NCBI GenBank assembly: GCA_903885795.1
Contig: CAISJV010000017.1
Span: forward strand, 174,571-238,570
From: an uncultured delta proteobacterium
GTDB lineage: Bacteria > Desulfobacterota > Syntrophia > Syntrophales > UBA8958
Direction of reading: 5' to 3'
Length of the DNA stretch: 64,000 bases
The number at the start of each line of letters is the position of its first letter. Within the stretch, counting starts at the first letter, position 1. Made by a program: the position numbers and the translations under genes. Of the stretch, positions 45,971-54,662 are shown in pieces. The notes under the pieces are model-generated. The model had not been told where the DNA came from. It did not search any database and saw nothing but the letters and a program-made list of their open reading frames with translations.

Positions 45971-46007
45971 CGTGCATTATTCGCACGGCTTGTGCATTAT
46001 TTGCACA
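45971..46007. promoter_or_regulatory. Tandem palindromic operator / enhancer sites
   Basis: CGTGCATTATTCGCACG (45971-45987) and TGTGCATTATTTGCACA (45991-46007) are near-identical 17-bp inverted repeats with an exact 20-bp period, thus nearly on the same helix face. They lie about 245 bp upstream of the sigma-54 promoter, just after the activator gene, fitting upstream activating sequences. Confidence 0.75.
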
Positions 46008-46017
46008 GGGGAGAACT

Positions 46018-48180
46018 TCAGGACAGCTTATGTGTCAGGTCATCGAACTTCTTTTGTTCTCTGATGAATTTATATCTGGAAATACCTAATTGTTTCGCCG
46101 CCTCTGATTTGTTTCCCCCTGATTTGATAAGGGCATTTTTTAATATTTTTGCTTTGACATCTTTGACGATTTTGTCTGTTATTACATCATAATTAATCCC
46201 GTCTAAAGGCAACTGTTGAAGAAACGGCTCAATTTTGATCTCAACGCCTCTTTGGTCCAATGACTTTAACTCGGAGGGCATATTGTCAAGGTTTATAACT
46301 GACCCCAAACTTTTTAGGATCATTATCCTTTCAATTATATTTTTTAACTCTCTGACGTTTCCAGGCCATGGATAAGTCTGAAGGATCATTTCAGCATCTC
46401 TGCTGAACCCTTTGACACGCTTGCTGAATTTCTTATTGAATTCCTGGACGAAGTACCGCGCCAGCATAATTACATCGTCTGCCCGTTCCCTCAGGGGAGG
46501 AATCAGTACCGGAACTACGCTGATACGATAATACAGGTCTTCACGGAAAGTTCCTTTAGCCACCATATCGGTAAGATCACGATTCGTTGAAAATACGAAG
46601 CGAACGTCATTGGGAATATTTTCATTCCCTCCCAGGCGCCGGATATGTCCATCCTCAAGCATCCGCAGAAACTTTGCCTGAAGCTGGATAGGCATTTCCC
46701 CTATTTCATCGAGTAAAATTGTTCCCCCGTTGCAATATTCGAGGAGCCCAATTTTTCTTTTCCTGGCATCGGTAAAGGCCCCGGCTTCATAGCCAAATAG
46801 TTCACTCTCTAGCAGCGTGGGGGGTATTGCCGCACAGTTAATGTCCACAAAAGGCTTTAGGCTCCGGTGTGAATGCCGGTGAATGGCACGGGCGATCAGT
46901 TCCTTGCCAGTTCCGCTTTCTCCCTGAATGAGAATATTTGTATCATGACCCGCTACATCAGCAATGACGTGAAAGATATCAATCATTTTTTGCGATTTGC
47001 CAAGGATATCGTGGAACCCCATGATTTGGTCTTCCCTTTCCTTGAGTTTCTCAACCTCCGACTTTAAGCTTTCTGCCTCACGGGAAAGCAACGAATGCAT
47101 GATGGCATTGTCATAAGAAGTAGCGGCATTTTTGACCAAAACATCAAGAATGTTGACCTGATCAGGGGTATAAAGGCCCTTTTGCTTCGCAAGATATAGG
47201 GCGCCGACAAATTTATTCTTGATTTGGAAAGGAATGGCCATTTCTGACGGAAATTCCGCAAACATGAGCCGGCTTTTTTCTTCATCGGAAGCCTGCCTCA
47301 TAACGATTGTGTCACCTTCGATCGCCTCTTTGATAATGCTCGTGCCGATCTTTTTGTCACATTCCTCCTTGCCTTCAATAAAGATATGCTCTCCGTCATT
47401 AACAAGGCACCGATCTCTTTCAATGTCCCAAACATAACCCATGACGCGCTCGGCACAGGCAATTTTCAGGGCGCTGTTGAACACAATTTCAAGAATGCGA
47501 TTATCAAGAGAATAACTCTGATTAAGCTTCGAAACGGCTTCCTGGAGAACCATCAACTGACGAATCTTTTCGGCATTCGTCTCCAGGAGCCTCGCGTTAT
47601 GAATGATGACGCTAACCTGGTTGGAGAATGTGAGAAAAAGACTTATTTCCTCGGCGAAAAAATGTACCTCCTCCTCACGCCAGGCGGCGAGGATACCGAT
47701 AACATAATCTCCGATCTTCAGGGGCGCACAGACGATGGAACCATGACCGATTATTTTTGTAAGCATCCTGTCAATATCCGTTATCCTAGGATCCGTTGCA
47801 GCGTCTCTGATTGTAATCAAATCTCCGGATCGCGCTACTTTTGTGGCCAGGCATTCATGCTCTTTGATGTTCAACGGTGTTTTGAAGGCCCTTATGGCTT
47901 CTTCCTCGGTGTAATTCTTTACTACTCTCGCCACCAGGTACTGTTGTGATTCATCAAAAAGACGAATAATCCCCCGGTCAAAACCGATGGCGTCAATCAG
48001 TTCGTCGAGAATTTTAGCAAGAATCTCATCCTGATTGGCCTGAGCAGTCAGCAGGGTACTGATCCTGAATATGCTTTTCAGGAGTTTGTCCTTGTCGAGG
48101 AGAGGACCGGTTACCCAGTCTGAAATTTCAATCATCCCGTCGGTTACGGAAGGAATATGCATGAATTCTGTCGTCACCAT
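46018..48180 (-). CDS. Sigma-54-dependent transcriptional activator with two GAF domains
   Basis: A 720-residue regulator. GAF domains span about 40-200 and 215-370, joined by a coiled coil (SLKSEVEKLKERED) to an AAA+ domain with Walker A GESGTGKE, GYEAGAFTDARKRK, Walker B GGTILLDEIGEM and arginine-finger region FREDLYYRISV. The C-terminal Fis-type helix-turn-helix reads GGNKSEAAKQLGISRYKF. The canonical GAFTGA loop is GAFTDA here. GAF domains sense small ligands or redox state, so no phosphorylation is implied. It follows the cNMP-binding gene by 12 bp. Confidence 0.93.
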   Translation of the reverse strand: MVTTEFMHIPSVTDGMIEISDWVTGPLLDKDKLLKSIFRISTLLTAQANQDEILAKILDELIDAIGFDRGIIRLFDESQQYLVARVVKNYTEEEAIRAFKTPLNIKEHECLATKVARSGDLITIRDAATDPRITDIDRMLTKIIGHGSIVCAPLKIGDYVIGILAAWREEEVHFFAEEISLFLTFSNQVSVIIHNARLLETNAEKIRQLMVLQEAVSKLNQSYSLDNRILEIVFNSALKIACAERVMGYVWDIERDRCLVNDGEHIFIEGKEECDKKIGTSIIKEAIEGDTIVMRQASDEEKSRLMFAEFPSEMAIPFQIKNKFVGALYLAKQKGLYTPDQVNILDVLVKNAATSYDNAIMHSLLSREAESLKSEVEKLKEREDQIMGFHDILGKSQKMIDIFHVIADVAGHDTNILIQGESGTGKELIARAIHRHSHRSLKPFVDINCAAIPPTLLESELFGYEAGAFTDARKRKIGLLEYCNGGTILLDEIGEMPIQLQAKFLRMLEDGHIRRLGGNENIPNDVRFVFSTNRDLTDMVAKGTFREDLYYRISVVPVLIPPLRERADDVIMLARYFVQEFNKKFSKRVKGFSRDAEMILQTYPWPGNVRELKNIIERIMILKSLGSVINLDNMPSELKSLDQRGVEIKIEPFLQQLPLDGINYDVITDKIVKDVKAKILKNALIKSGGNKSEAAKQLGISRYKFIREQKKFDDLTHKLS

Positions 48181-48192
48181 AGGCCTTTACGA

Positions 48193-48705
48193 TTATGCTT
48201 CCTTCAGTATGATACTTAGGGCCGTGGTCAGTTTGACCGTTTCCTCATCTGACTTTCTCAGGCGGGTACTGACAATTCTCGCCAGATTCAGCATGATTCT
48301 GAATCCCAAGGCGAAATCCCCCTCTGCCAGATTCAGGAAATCATCCTTCCTAATCTCATAGAGGGCGCAGTCCGTAACAGCCTTGATTGTCGCGGTCCGC
48401 TTCTGGGCTTCGAGGAGGGCAATCTCTCCGAATATCGCATGGTCACTGGCATCAAGCCTGGTAAACACCTTATTGTTCGCCGTGTCCTGTTCGTCATCGA
48501 AATCACCGAGGATCAGACTCTTCACCACCTCGACCGTCCCCTCCATCATGATATACATGGTATCGTCAATGTCACCCTCTTTCATGATGATGGCCCCGGC
48601 GGGGAAGGATACACGGCGGGCAATACTAATGATTTTCCTGATCTGATCAGGCGAGAGGTCTCTGAATATTTCCGGTTCTTTTAATAAAGTCGCTTCATCC
48701 TGCAT
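48193..48705 (-). CDS. Cyclic-nucleotide-binding domain protein
   Basis: A 170-residue protein, mainly one cNMP-binding beta-barrel: VSFPAGAIIMKEGDIDDTMYIMMEGTVEVV and the phosphate-binding cassette FGEIALLEAQKRTATIKA with its arginine. It has no recognised DNA-binding domain, so it is a stand-alone sensor, perhaps gating a partner such as the upstream K+ channel. It lies between that channel gene and the sigma-54 activator. Confidence 0.85.
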   Translation of the reverse strand: MQDEATLLKEPEIFRDLSPDQIRKIISIARRVSFPAGAIIMKEGDIDDTMYIMMEGTVEVVKSLILGDFDDEQDTANNKVFTRLDASDHAIFGEIALLEAQKRTATIKAVTDCALYEIRKDDFLNLAEGDFALGFRIMLNLARIVSTRLRKSDEETVKLTTALSIILKEA

Positions 48706-48735
48706 GGATTCGCCTCTTTATGATGAGTGATCGAT

Positions 48736-49923
48736 CTACAATTCAGGCATGGATCTGGAAAGGACAACCGCCAGGTCATCCGCCGCGATCACATAATCAT
48801 CATCGGGATTGATGTTGATCTTGACGGCATCCTTTTCCACGGAAAATTCCTTCTTTGATTCACGAATCTTTTCCCTGATGAAGGTATCAATCATTGACGT
48901 ATTATCTGAAAGAATATCCTCCAATTTGATCGCTTTTTTTTCCTTCATTATCCCGATCAGGATAGCATGATCATTTTCTCGATAATAGGAAGATAGTTCT
49001 TTAAACGGCTTGTTAACAAACATGCCGGGAATGTGCGTCCGCCATAGCTTGTTCTTGTCCCCAAGAGATAAGATATTGGATATAAGCTTGGGTAGTCCTG
49101 GGGAATTAATGGCACTTGCCAGTAAGGAGCCGACATGTTCCCCTCGGACAACAATCTCATCCACATTGGCTCTTTTGAGATGGGGGCGACTTTCTCCATC
49201 TAGGAGTTCGGCGATTGTCTTGACCTGAGGAGCCAGCGATTTCACGGTCAAGGCCGCCAGAGCTGTCCTTTCATCACTGCGATCACGGAGATGCCCACCT
49301 GACTGATCCGCCATGATCAGAACAAAAGTGGCCTGGGAAACATTGGCCCGGACCAAGACCTCCTCATGTACATAATCACCCCGCAGAAATTTCAGGTTGT
49401 AACGGCTGTATTTAGGTCGCAGGGTCTCGATTTCATCCACGGTCAATTCGTTGATCAACACAATAGCCTTCTCCCTCATGGCGCCATAGGTCGTAAGGCC
49501 CTGAATGACGTTATCCGTATGCTGGTTCCATCCGCAGATAATTATATGTTCCTTAGCTTTGATGGTCTCCAATCCCCTGCCCTCCTTCATTCTTCTTTCT
49601 ACAAAAGTCGACGCAATGGTTGCGGTAAATAGCGACATCAGTCCTACTCCCGTAAAAATGAGAAAGATCCCCACCATTCTCCCGCCGGTGGTGACGGGAT
49701 ACTTATCCCCGTAACCGACCGTCCCCATGGTTACAATGGCCCACCAGATGCCATCCCAAACGGTGTTGATATTTGAACCCGACTGAAGGTATTCAAAATA
49801 ATGAACCGCCACGGCGCTCATGAAGAGAATCGCCAGGGTAATCGTCGCTACTTGAACAATGGTTTTTCTGTAGATACCGGAGATGATCTTAATGAATTGC
49901 TGAATAGACCTCATCCGACCCAT
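48736..49923 (-). CDS. Potassium channel with RCK (TrkA-N/TrkA-C) domains
   Basis: A 395-residue channel. Two transmembrane helices flank the pore loop TMGTVGYGDKYPVT with the K+ selectivity filter TVGYGD. An RCK domain follows (HIIICGWNQHTDNVIQGL, FLRGDYVHEEVL) and then a TrkA-C-like end. It resembles MthK-type ligand-gated channels. It starts two bases after the EF-G paralogue stop and leads the sensor group. Confidence 0.9.
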   Translation of the reverse strand: MGRMRSIQQFIKIISGIYRKTIVQVATITLAILFMSAVAVHYFEYLQSGSNINTVWDGIWWAIVTMGTVGYGDKYPVTTGGRMVGIFLIFTGVGLMSLFTATIASTFVERRMKEGRGLETIKAKEHIIICGWNQHTDNVIQGLTTYGAMREKAIVLINELTVDEIETLRPKYSRYNLKFLRGDYVHEEVLVRANVSQATFVLIMADQSGGHLRDRSDERTALAALTVKSLAPQVKTIAELLDGESRPHLKRANVDEIVVRGEHVGSLLASAINSPGLPKLISNILSLGDKNKLWRTHIPGMFVNKPFKELSSYYRENDHAILIGIMKEKKAIKLEDILSDNTSMIDTFIREKIRESKKEFSVEKDAVKININPDDDYVIAADDLAVVLSRSMPEL

Positions 49924-49925
49924 AG

Positions 49926-51959
49926 TTATGCCTTGTCATAGACGAGAAAATGCATGGAGAAGATTGCCCGCCCCTGGGTTGCTGAGCGAAGATCCGTCGA
50001 ATAACCGAAGAGGGCCTTAAGAGGGACCTTCGCCTGGATTTCACTGACGGGTCCCTTTGGGCTTATAGACTGTATCTCCCCACGCCGAGCGTTGATGTCA
50101 CCAATAACGTCTCCCATAAATTCACTGGGTGTTACAATATCCACCACCATGATTGGTTCCAGCAGTAGGGGGTACCCCTGGGAACAACCATCCCGGAAGG
50201 CAGTGGAGGCGGCAATTTTATATCCAAGGGCAGATGATTCTCCATCCTTGAAGGACCCGCCTTTGACAGTGACCTCCACATCCACTACGGGATAGCCGGA
50301 AAGGACCCCGCTCATGATGGCCTCCTGGATACCTTCCGCAATGGCCGCATGAAATTCCTCCGGGATCATTACCGCAGTTACATTCGACACATAAGCGTTT
50401 CCCCCTCCCCGTCCCCTGGGTCGTAATTGCAGCAACACATGGCCAAAATGTCTTCGCTCCCCGAGCTCCCTTTCGAAACGCCCTTCCACCTCCACGGGCG
50501 ATTGAATGGTCTCCCGATAAACCACCCGGGGCTTGCCCACGTTTACATGGGCATTAAATTCTCGCTGTAGACGGTCGATCACTATCTCCAGATGGAGTTC
50601 TCCCATTCCGGATAAAACAGTTTGTGCAGTCTCATCATCATATTTCAAGCGCAGGGTAGGATCTTCTTCCATCAGCTTGACGAGCGCAAGGGCAACCCTT
50701 TCCTGATCGGCCGGAGTTTTGGCCTCGATGGCCTGACTGATCACGGATTCATAAAAATCCATGGTTTCCAGGAGAATTGGATGAGTCTCATCACAGATAG
50801 TATCCCCGGTCTTGCCTTCTTTTAAACCCATAACGGCTATTATATCACCTGCTTGGGCCTGATCCAGCCTCTCCCGTTTGTTGGCATGCATCCTCAGCAG
50901 TCGGGATACCTTTTCCTTCCTGCCTTTCGATACATTGTAGAGATCATCCCCAGCCTTTATCTGTCCCGAATAGATCCGCAGGTAAGACAGCTTCCTGCCC
51001 TCATCCTGCATGATCTTGAATATAAGGGCTGCGAGGGGCCCACGGGGATTGCTGGTTCTCTCCTCTTCCATCTTGGTAAGGGGATTTATTCCTTTGATCG
51101 GGGGAACATCTTCAGGGGAGGGTAAAAAAGAGATTACCGCATCCAGAACGGGCTGGATTCCTTTGTTTTTCAGCGCAGAGCCGCACATAACAGGAACAAC
51201 CTGCAAGGACAGGGTGACCCTCCGAATCGCTTCAGTTAGTTCCTCTGCCGTTATATCTATGCCTCCGAGATACTTTTCGGCAATATTATCATCCATATCG
51301 GCAATAGTTTCTACCAACTTGTCTCTATACTCACTTACTTGAGCCTGTATATCCTGCGGTACATCCGATAGGGAATAAGTAGCTCCCAGGGAGGTATTAT
51401 CCCAGGTGATGACCCTGTTCCAGATCAAATCGATAGCACCCTGGAATTGATCTTCTTCACCCAGGGGTATCTGAATAGGCAGAGGCGTGGAATTGAATCT
51501 CCGGCGCATCATATCGATAGTTCCAAAATAATTAGCGCCAACTCTGTCCATTTTATTAATAAAGGCTATTTTGGGGACGCCATATTTATCGGCTTGATGC
51601 CAGACCGTCTCCGACTGGGGCTCGACCCCACCAACAGCGCAGAAAACAACTACTGCCCCGTCAAGGACCCGCAAGCATCTTTCGACTTCAATTGTAAAAT
51701 CTACATGGCCCGGGGTGTCAATGATATGAATATCGTAATCTTGCCAATTGCAGGCCGTAACAGCCGAGGTGATCGTGATTCCTCGTTCCTGCTCCTGGGG
51801 CATCCAATCCATAACGGCTTCCCCGTCATGCACCTCGCCCATTTTATGAGACCTGCCGGTATAATATAAAATCCTTTCCGTAACAGTCGTCTTGCCAGCG
51901 TCAATATGAGCGACAATACCGATATTTCTGATTCTGGCCAGCTTGGATTTGGGGGGCAT
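49926..51959 (-). CDS. fusA: Elongation factor G paralogue
   Basis: A 677-residue translational GTPase with [54 protein letters not shown], and domains II-V including [12 protein letters not shown] and [12 protein letters not shown]. It lacks ribosomal-protein neighbours (no rpsL/rpsG), so it is probably a second EF-G rather than the housekeeping copy. Distinct roles (translocation or recycling) are known for such pairs, and which applies here is open. Confidence 0.9.
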   Translation of the reverse strand: MPPKSKLARIRNIGIVAHIDAGKTTVTERILYYTGRSHKMGEVHDGEAVMDWMPQEQERGITITSAVTACNWQDYDIHIIDTPGHVDFTIEVERCLRVLDGAVVVFCAVGGVEPQSETVWHQADKYGVPKIAFINKMDRVGANYFGTIDMMRRRFNSTPLPIQIPLGEEDQFQGAIDLIWNRVITWDNTSLGATYSLSDVPQDIQAQVSEYRDKLVETIADMDDNIAEKYLGGIDITAEELTEAIRRVTLSLQVVPVMCGSALKNKGIQPVLDAVISFLPSPEDVPPIKGINPLTKMEEERTSNPRGPLAALIFKIMQDEGRKLSYLRIYSGQIKAGDDLYNVSKGRKEKVSRLLRMHANKRERLDQAQAGDIIAVMGLKEGKTGDTICDETHPILLETMDFYESVISQAIEAKTPADQERVALALVKLMEEDPTLRLKYDDETAQTVLSGMGELHLEIVIDRLQREFNAHVNVGKPRVVYRETIQSPVEVEGRFERELGERRHFGHVLLQLRPRGRGGGNAYVSNVTAVMIPEEFHAAIAEGIQEAIMSGVLSGYPVVDVEVTVKGGSFKDGESSALGYKIAASTAFRDGCSQGYPLLLEPIMVVDIVTPSEFMGDVIGDINARRGEIQSISPKGPVSEIQAKVPLKALFGYSTDLRSATQGRAIFSMHFLVYDKA

Positions 51960-51970
51960 AACTCTATATC

Positions 51971-52594
51971 CTACTTCTCTTTGGCAGCTTGAACGATCAA
52001 TTCCTTATTGGCGCTAAATGCTTGCCGGGTATCTATATGTCCCTTGATGGATTCTATTTCCTTACCGGCAATCATAATTTTAACCTTTTTTATGGTGGGT
52101 ATATTTGCTGTCAGAGTATTTGTCAGGGAATATATGGTTGCCATCTCGCTGGCGCTGCCGCCGGGATGATTTTTCACGAGATTTTTATTGAAACTGACAT
52201 AAGCCGTCCCCTCGTCGATCTTGACATTCGTCACTTCGACCTTTTCGGGGAAGGTATTGACGAAACCCGTCCTTGATCCGTCTAAAAGTACTTTCACCAG
52301 CTCCCGAGCCAGGGCGGAAGGTGTCTCCTCTTTAGGAACATGCCTCTTTTCCGGCACAAGGAACCGCTCATTTGCGTCGGAAAAATAAACTGTGAATTCT
52401 TGTTTATCTTTCTTTTTAGCGACTTTACCCTGACCGTCCACGGGTGGATAAACATAATCAAACAGGGTTAGAAAGAAAAATACCAGGAACCCAACTATTG
52501 CAGTAATAACAAGAAAAAGAATCGACTTCTTCATCTTTTTCCGTTGCTGCTTGGTCTTGACTGTCGCTGTTCTTCGCTGCTTCTTTGAGGCCAT
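51971..52594 (-). CDS. GerMN-domain membrane-anchored protein
   Basis: A 207-residue protein with a Lys/Arg-rich start, one transmembrane helix ([25 protein letters not shown] at roughly 30-54) and a GerMN domain ([45 protein letters not shown]). GerMN proteins are envelope proteins in spore formers and many others. ATG 52594 has GGGGAG upstream. Confidence 0.8.
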   Translation of the reverse strand: MASKKQRRTATVKTKQQRKKMKKSILFLVITAIVGFLVFFFLTLFDYVYPPVDGQGKVAKKKDKQEFTVYFSDANERFLVPEKRHVPKEETPSALARELVKVLLDGSRTGFVNTFPEKVEVTNVKIDEGTAYVSFNKNLVKNHPGGSASEMATIYSLTNTLTANIPTIKKVKIMIAGKEIESIKGHIDTRQAFSANKELIVQAAKEK

Positions 52595-52695
52595 GAAGAT
52601 CTCCCCTTTCAAAAAGATCGGTGAGCGTAGGTTATTTTGCTATTGGTGTCAAGGAAAGATGGGTGCCTCAGAGGATGCGACAATGGCCTCGTAAC

Positions 52696-53520
52696 TCAGA
52701 TATTGATCAATTGCAGGGCCTGCTTGGCCTTCAGACCGAAATCTGAACCCGGGGCAAGTTTGACGACCATTTCATAGGCCCGTCTCGCCTCCGCTATTCT
52801 CTTCTGCCGGGAATAGCACTCACCCAACCAAAAATAAGACTCAACAAGATTGGGTACTAACTCAGTTGATTTTTTGAAATGACCAATAGCACTGTCGATG
52901 TCGCCTTGGGCATAATTGGCCTTTCCCATTTCCTTTTCGATCAGGGGAAGAAGTTCAGGTCTGGTAGCCTTCGCGGCGGCCTCCTGGTATTTTGTTAATG
53001 CCCGCTGGTAGTCGCCTTTGCTAGCATAAGCCCTACCCATATTGTACAGGGACATCTCAGGCGTCTCATAAAGAATATTGGCAAGGGCGCTGCTAAAGGC
53101 AGCTATCGCCTTGTCATACTGCCCACGATCATAGTAGAGAATCCCCAGAAAGTGATAAGCTGTGGAATAATCAGGCTTGATCCTGACTGCTGTTTCACAT
53201 TCCTCAATCGCCTTTTCGTTATATCCCTTTCCGAAAAAGGCAACGGCAAGATTATAATGGATAGTTGGGTTTTCCGGCGCATATTTTTCCGCTTCCAGGA
53301 GTTCCTTGAGGGCCGCGGTGTAATCCTCCCCCTCCACATAGGCCCTGCCGATATTCAAATGGTTTTCTGCCAGCTCCTTTCGCTTTTGCGACCCGGCACA
53401 AGACAAGAGGCTCGCAACTATCAATATTGCGAGACAAACAGTCGCGCATGCCAACCATTTCCCATGCTGACTGCGATCATATCCACATGTCGCTTTACGT
53501 TTCTTTTTTGCTATTGCCAT
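52696..53520 (-). CDS. TPR lipoprotein, PilF/PilW-like
   Basis: A 274-residue protein. A lipobox (VASLLSC) follows a hydrophobic stretch near residue 30-40. Five to six tetratricopeptide repeats follow (HLNIGRAYVEGEDYTAALKELLEAE and so on). Lipoproteins of this form pilot secretin assembly in type IV pilus systems; here that role is inferred only from shape and from pilD at 18-19 kb. Confidence 0.75.
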   Translation of the reverse strand: MAIAKKKRKATCGYDRSQHGKWLACATVCLAILIVASLLSCAGSQKRKELAENHLNIGRAYVEGEDYTAALKELLEAEKYAPENPTIHYNLAVAFFGKGYNEKAIEECETAVRIKPDYSTAYHFLGILYYDRGQYDKAIAAFSSALANILYETPEMSLYNMGRAYASKGDYQRALTKYQEAAAKATRPELLPLIEKEMGKANYAQGDIDSAIGHFKKSTELVPNLVESYFWLGECYSRQKRIAEARRAYEMVVKLAPGSDFGLKAKQALQLINI

Positions 53521-54079
53521 TGATCCACCAGTCTCCCTTATCTTTGAACCACCAGGCAGAAGAATCGGTTTTCAAAATACTTTCGGCGAGTTTCTTTGCG
53601 TTCTCCGTACAGAGTCGCTTGATAGCAAAGTAAATCCATTCCTGGCTGTATTTGTTCCCCAAATCACCATATTCTTTCAATTGTATGATTAGCGCCAACT
53701 GATCGGCGTCATGGGCGATGCGCGCCTCTCTGGTCTTTTTATCATTGAATTCATAAATGGCTGACGCAATATCATCGCCAAAAAACAGCGTTTCCGTCAA
53801 TTCCTCAACGGCCTTTTTCTCGTTTACGGCCACATACTTTTTGTTGACGTAATTCATGTCCCCGGTTCTCGCTTCCGGCAAATCATGGAAGAGGCAAATC
53901 TTGAGCACCCGATGCTCGTCGGCTTGACGATCAAGCTGGCAAAGGGTGTAGCCGATATAAATCGTTCTCATGATGTGCTCAGCCACCGATTCGCAGCCTG
54001 AACCGAGGAATTGGTATCCAGAACGGGGGGTTTTTTGCAGCATGCCCACTTCGAAGAGAAAATTCGCAATATCTTTCAT
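53495..54079 (-). CDS. HD-domain hydrolase (YfbR-like)
   Basis: A 194-residue protein with the HD-domain residues ESVAEHIMRTIYIGY, LFHDLPEARTGDMNY and HDADQLALIIQL, resembling 5'-deoxynucleotidase YfbR and related phosphohydrolases. It overlaps the TPR gene start by 26 bases. The substrate is not known. Confidence 0.82.
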   Translation of the reverse strand: MKDIANFLFEVGMLQKTPRSGYQFLGSGCESVAEHIMRTIYIGYTLCQLDRQADEHRVLKICLFHDLPEARTGDMNYVNKKYVAVNEKKAVEELTETLFFGDDIASAIYEFNDKKTREARIAHDADQLALIIQLKEYGDLGNKYSQEWIYFAIKRLCTENAKKLAESILKTDSSAWWFKDKGDWWINGNSKKET

Positions 54080-54126
54080 AAACGCATATTAGATAATGAA
54101 ACTTCCATCATTCCTTTCCAATTAAA

Positions 54127-54351
54127 TCAATCATTTTGAGTCCTTTTTATAATCATGATCCGGTTTTCCATCATATCCGACACCTTTTTAATCTGGGTCT
54201 GGAGAGCCCCGACACCCTCCGGCTTCATCGTCAGGACCCGTGTTAACTGCTCACGCCAGTGTTCAACAACACCGATCTCATGTTCCCGCATTTTTTTATC
54301 GAACCTGTTTTGCATCTCTTTAATAAAAGCTTCCTGCCCCTTGTCCCCCAT
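54127..54351 (-). CDS. Small hypothetical protein
   Basis: A 74-residue, mostly helical charged protein (MGDKGQEAFIKEMQNRFD...) with KKMREHEIGVVEHWREQLTRVL. GGGGAGAG lies before its ATG, so it looks translated. No family recognised. It precedes the HD-domain gene by 47 bp. Confidence 0.6.
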   Translation of the reverse strand: MGDKGQEAFIKEMQNRFDKKMREHEIGVVEHWREQLTRVLTMKPEGVGALQTQIKKVSDMMENRIMIIKRTQND

Positions 54352-54662
54352 TTCTTCTCTCCCCGCACGATTTCATTTCTCCAATTTCTGGTGTGACCTT
54401 ACATCAATTTCTACCTTCCTTGCAACCTCGATTTTTCTCAGAAAACACCTTGACACTCTGCCTGCATTCATATATATACCCTTCGCGTTTTCGGCCATAT
54501 TTCTTCAGAATGTCGCTTCTTGATTATTCCTGAGATGACACACGGGTCGTAACCAATATGCGGGATGAACTCACTTTGCTATGGGTATGCCTAGGCATCT
54601 CCGGGCGATCTGAGCTTGCTCGCGTCGGGTTATATAAATACTATACAAAGGGAGGTAGTGTT
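54352..54662. other. Divergent promoter region before acyl-CoA dehydrogenase
   Basis: No gene. It contains the strong sigma-70-type promoter at 54450-54478 and a second possible one (TTGCTC, 17 bp, TACTAT) nearer the coding region, giving alternative leaders of about 180 or 10-20 bases. Confidence 0.5.
54450..54478 (+). promoter_or_regulatory. Strong sigma-70-type promoter for acyl-CoA dehydrogenase
   Basis: TTGACA (54450-54455), a 17-bp spacer and TATATA (54473-54478). It implies a leader of about 180 bases before the gene at 54663. Confidence 0.7.

Noticed and set aside
45899..46192. 97-codon plus-strand ORF across the operator region
   Set aside because: It overlaps the activator's C-terminus in antisense, lacks a ribosome site and has no family similarity.
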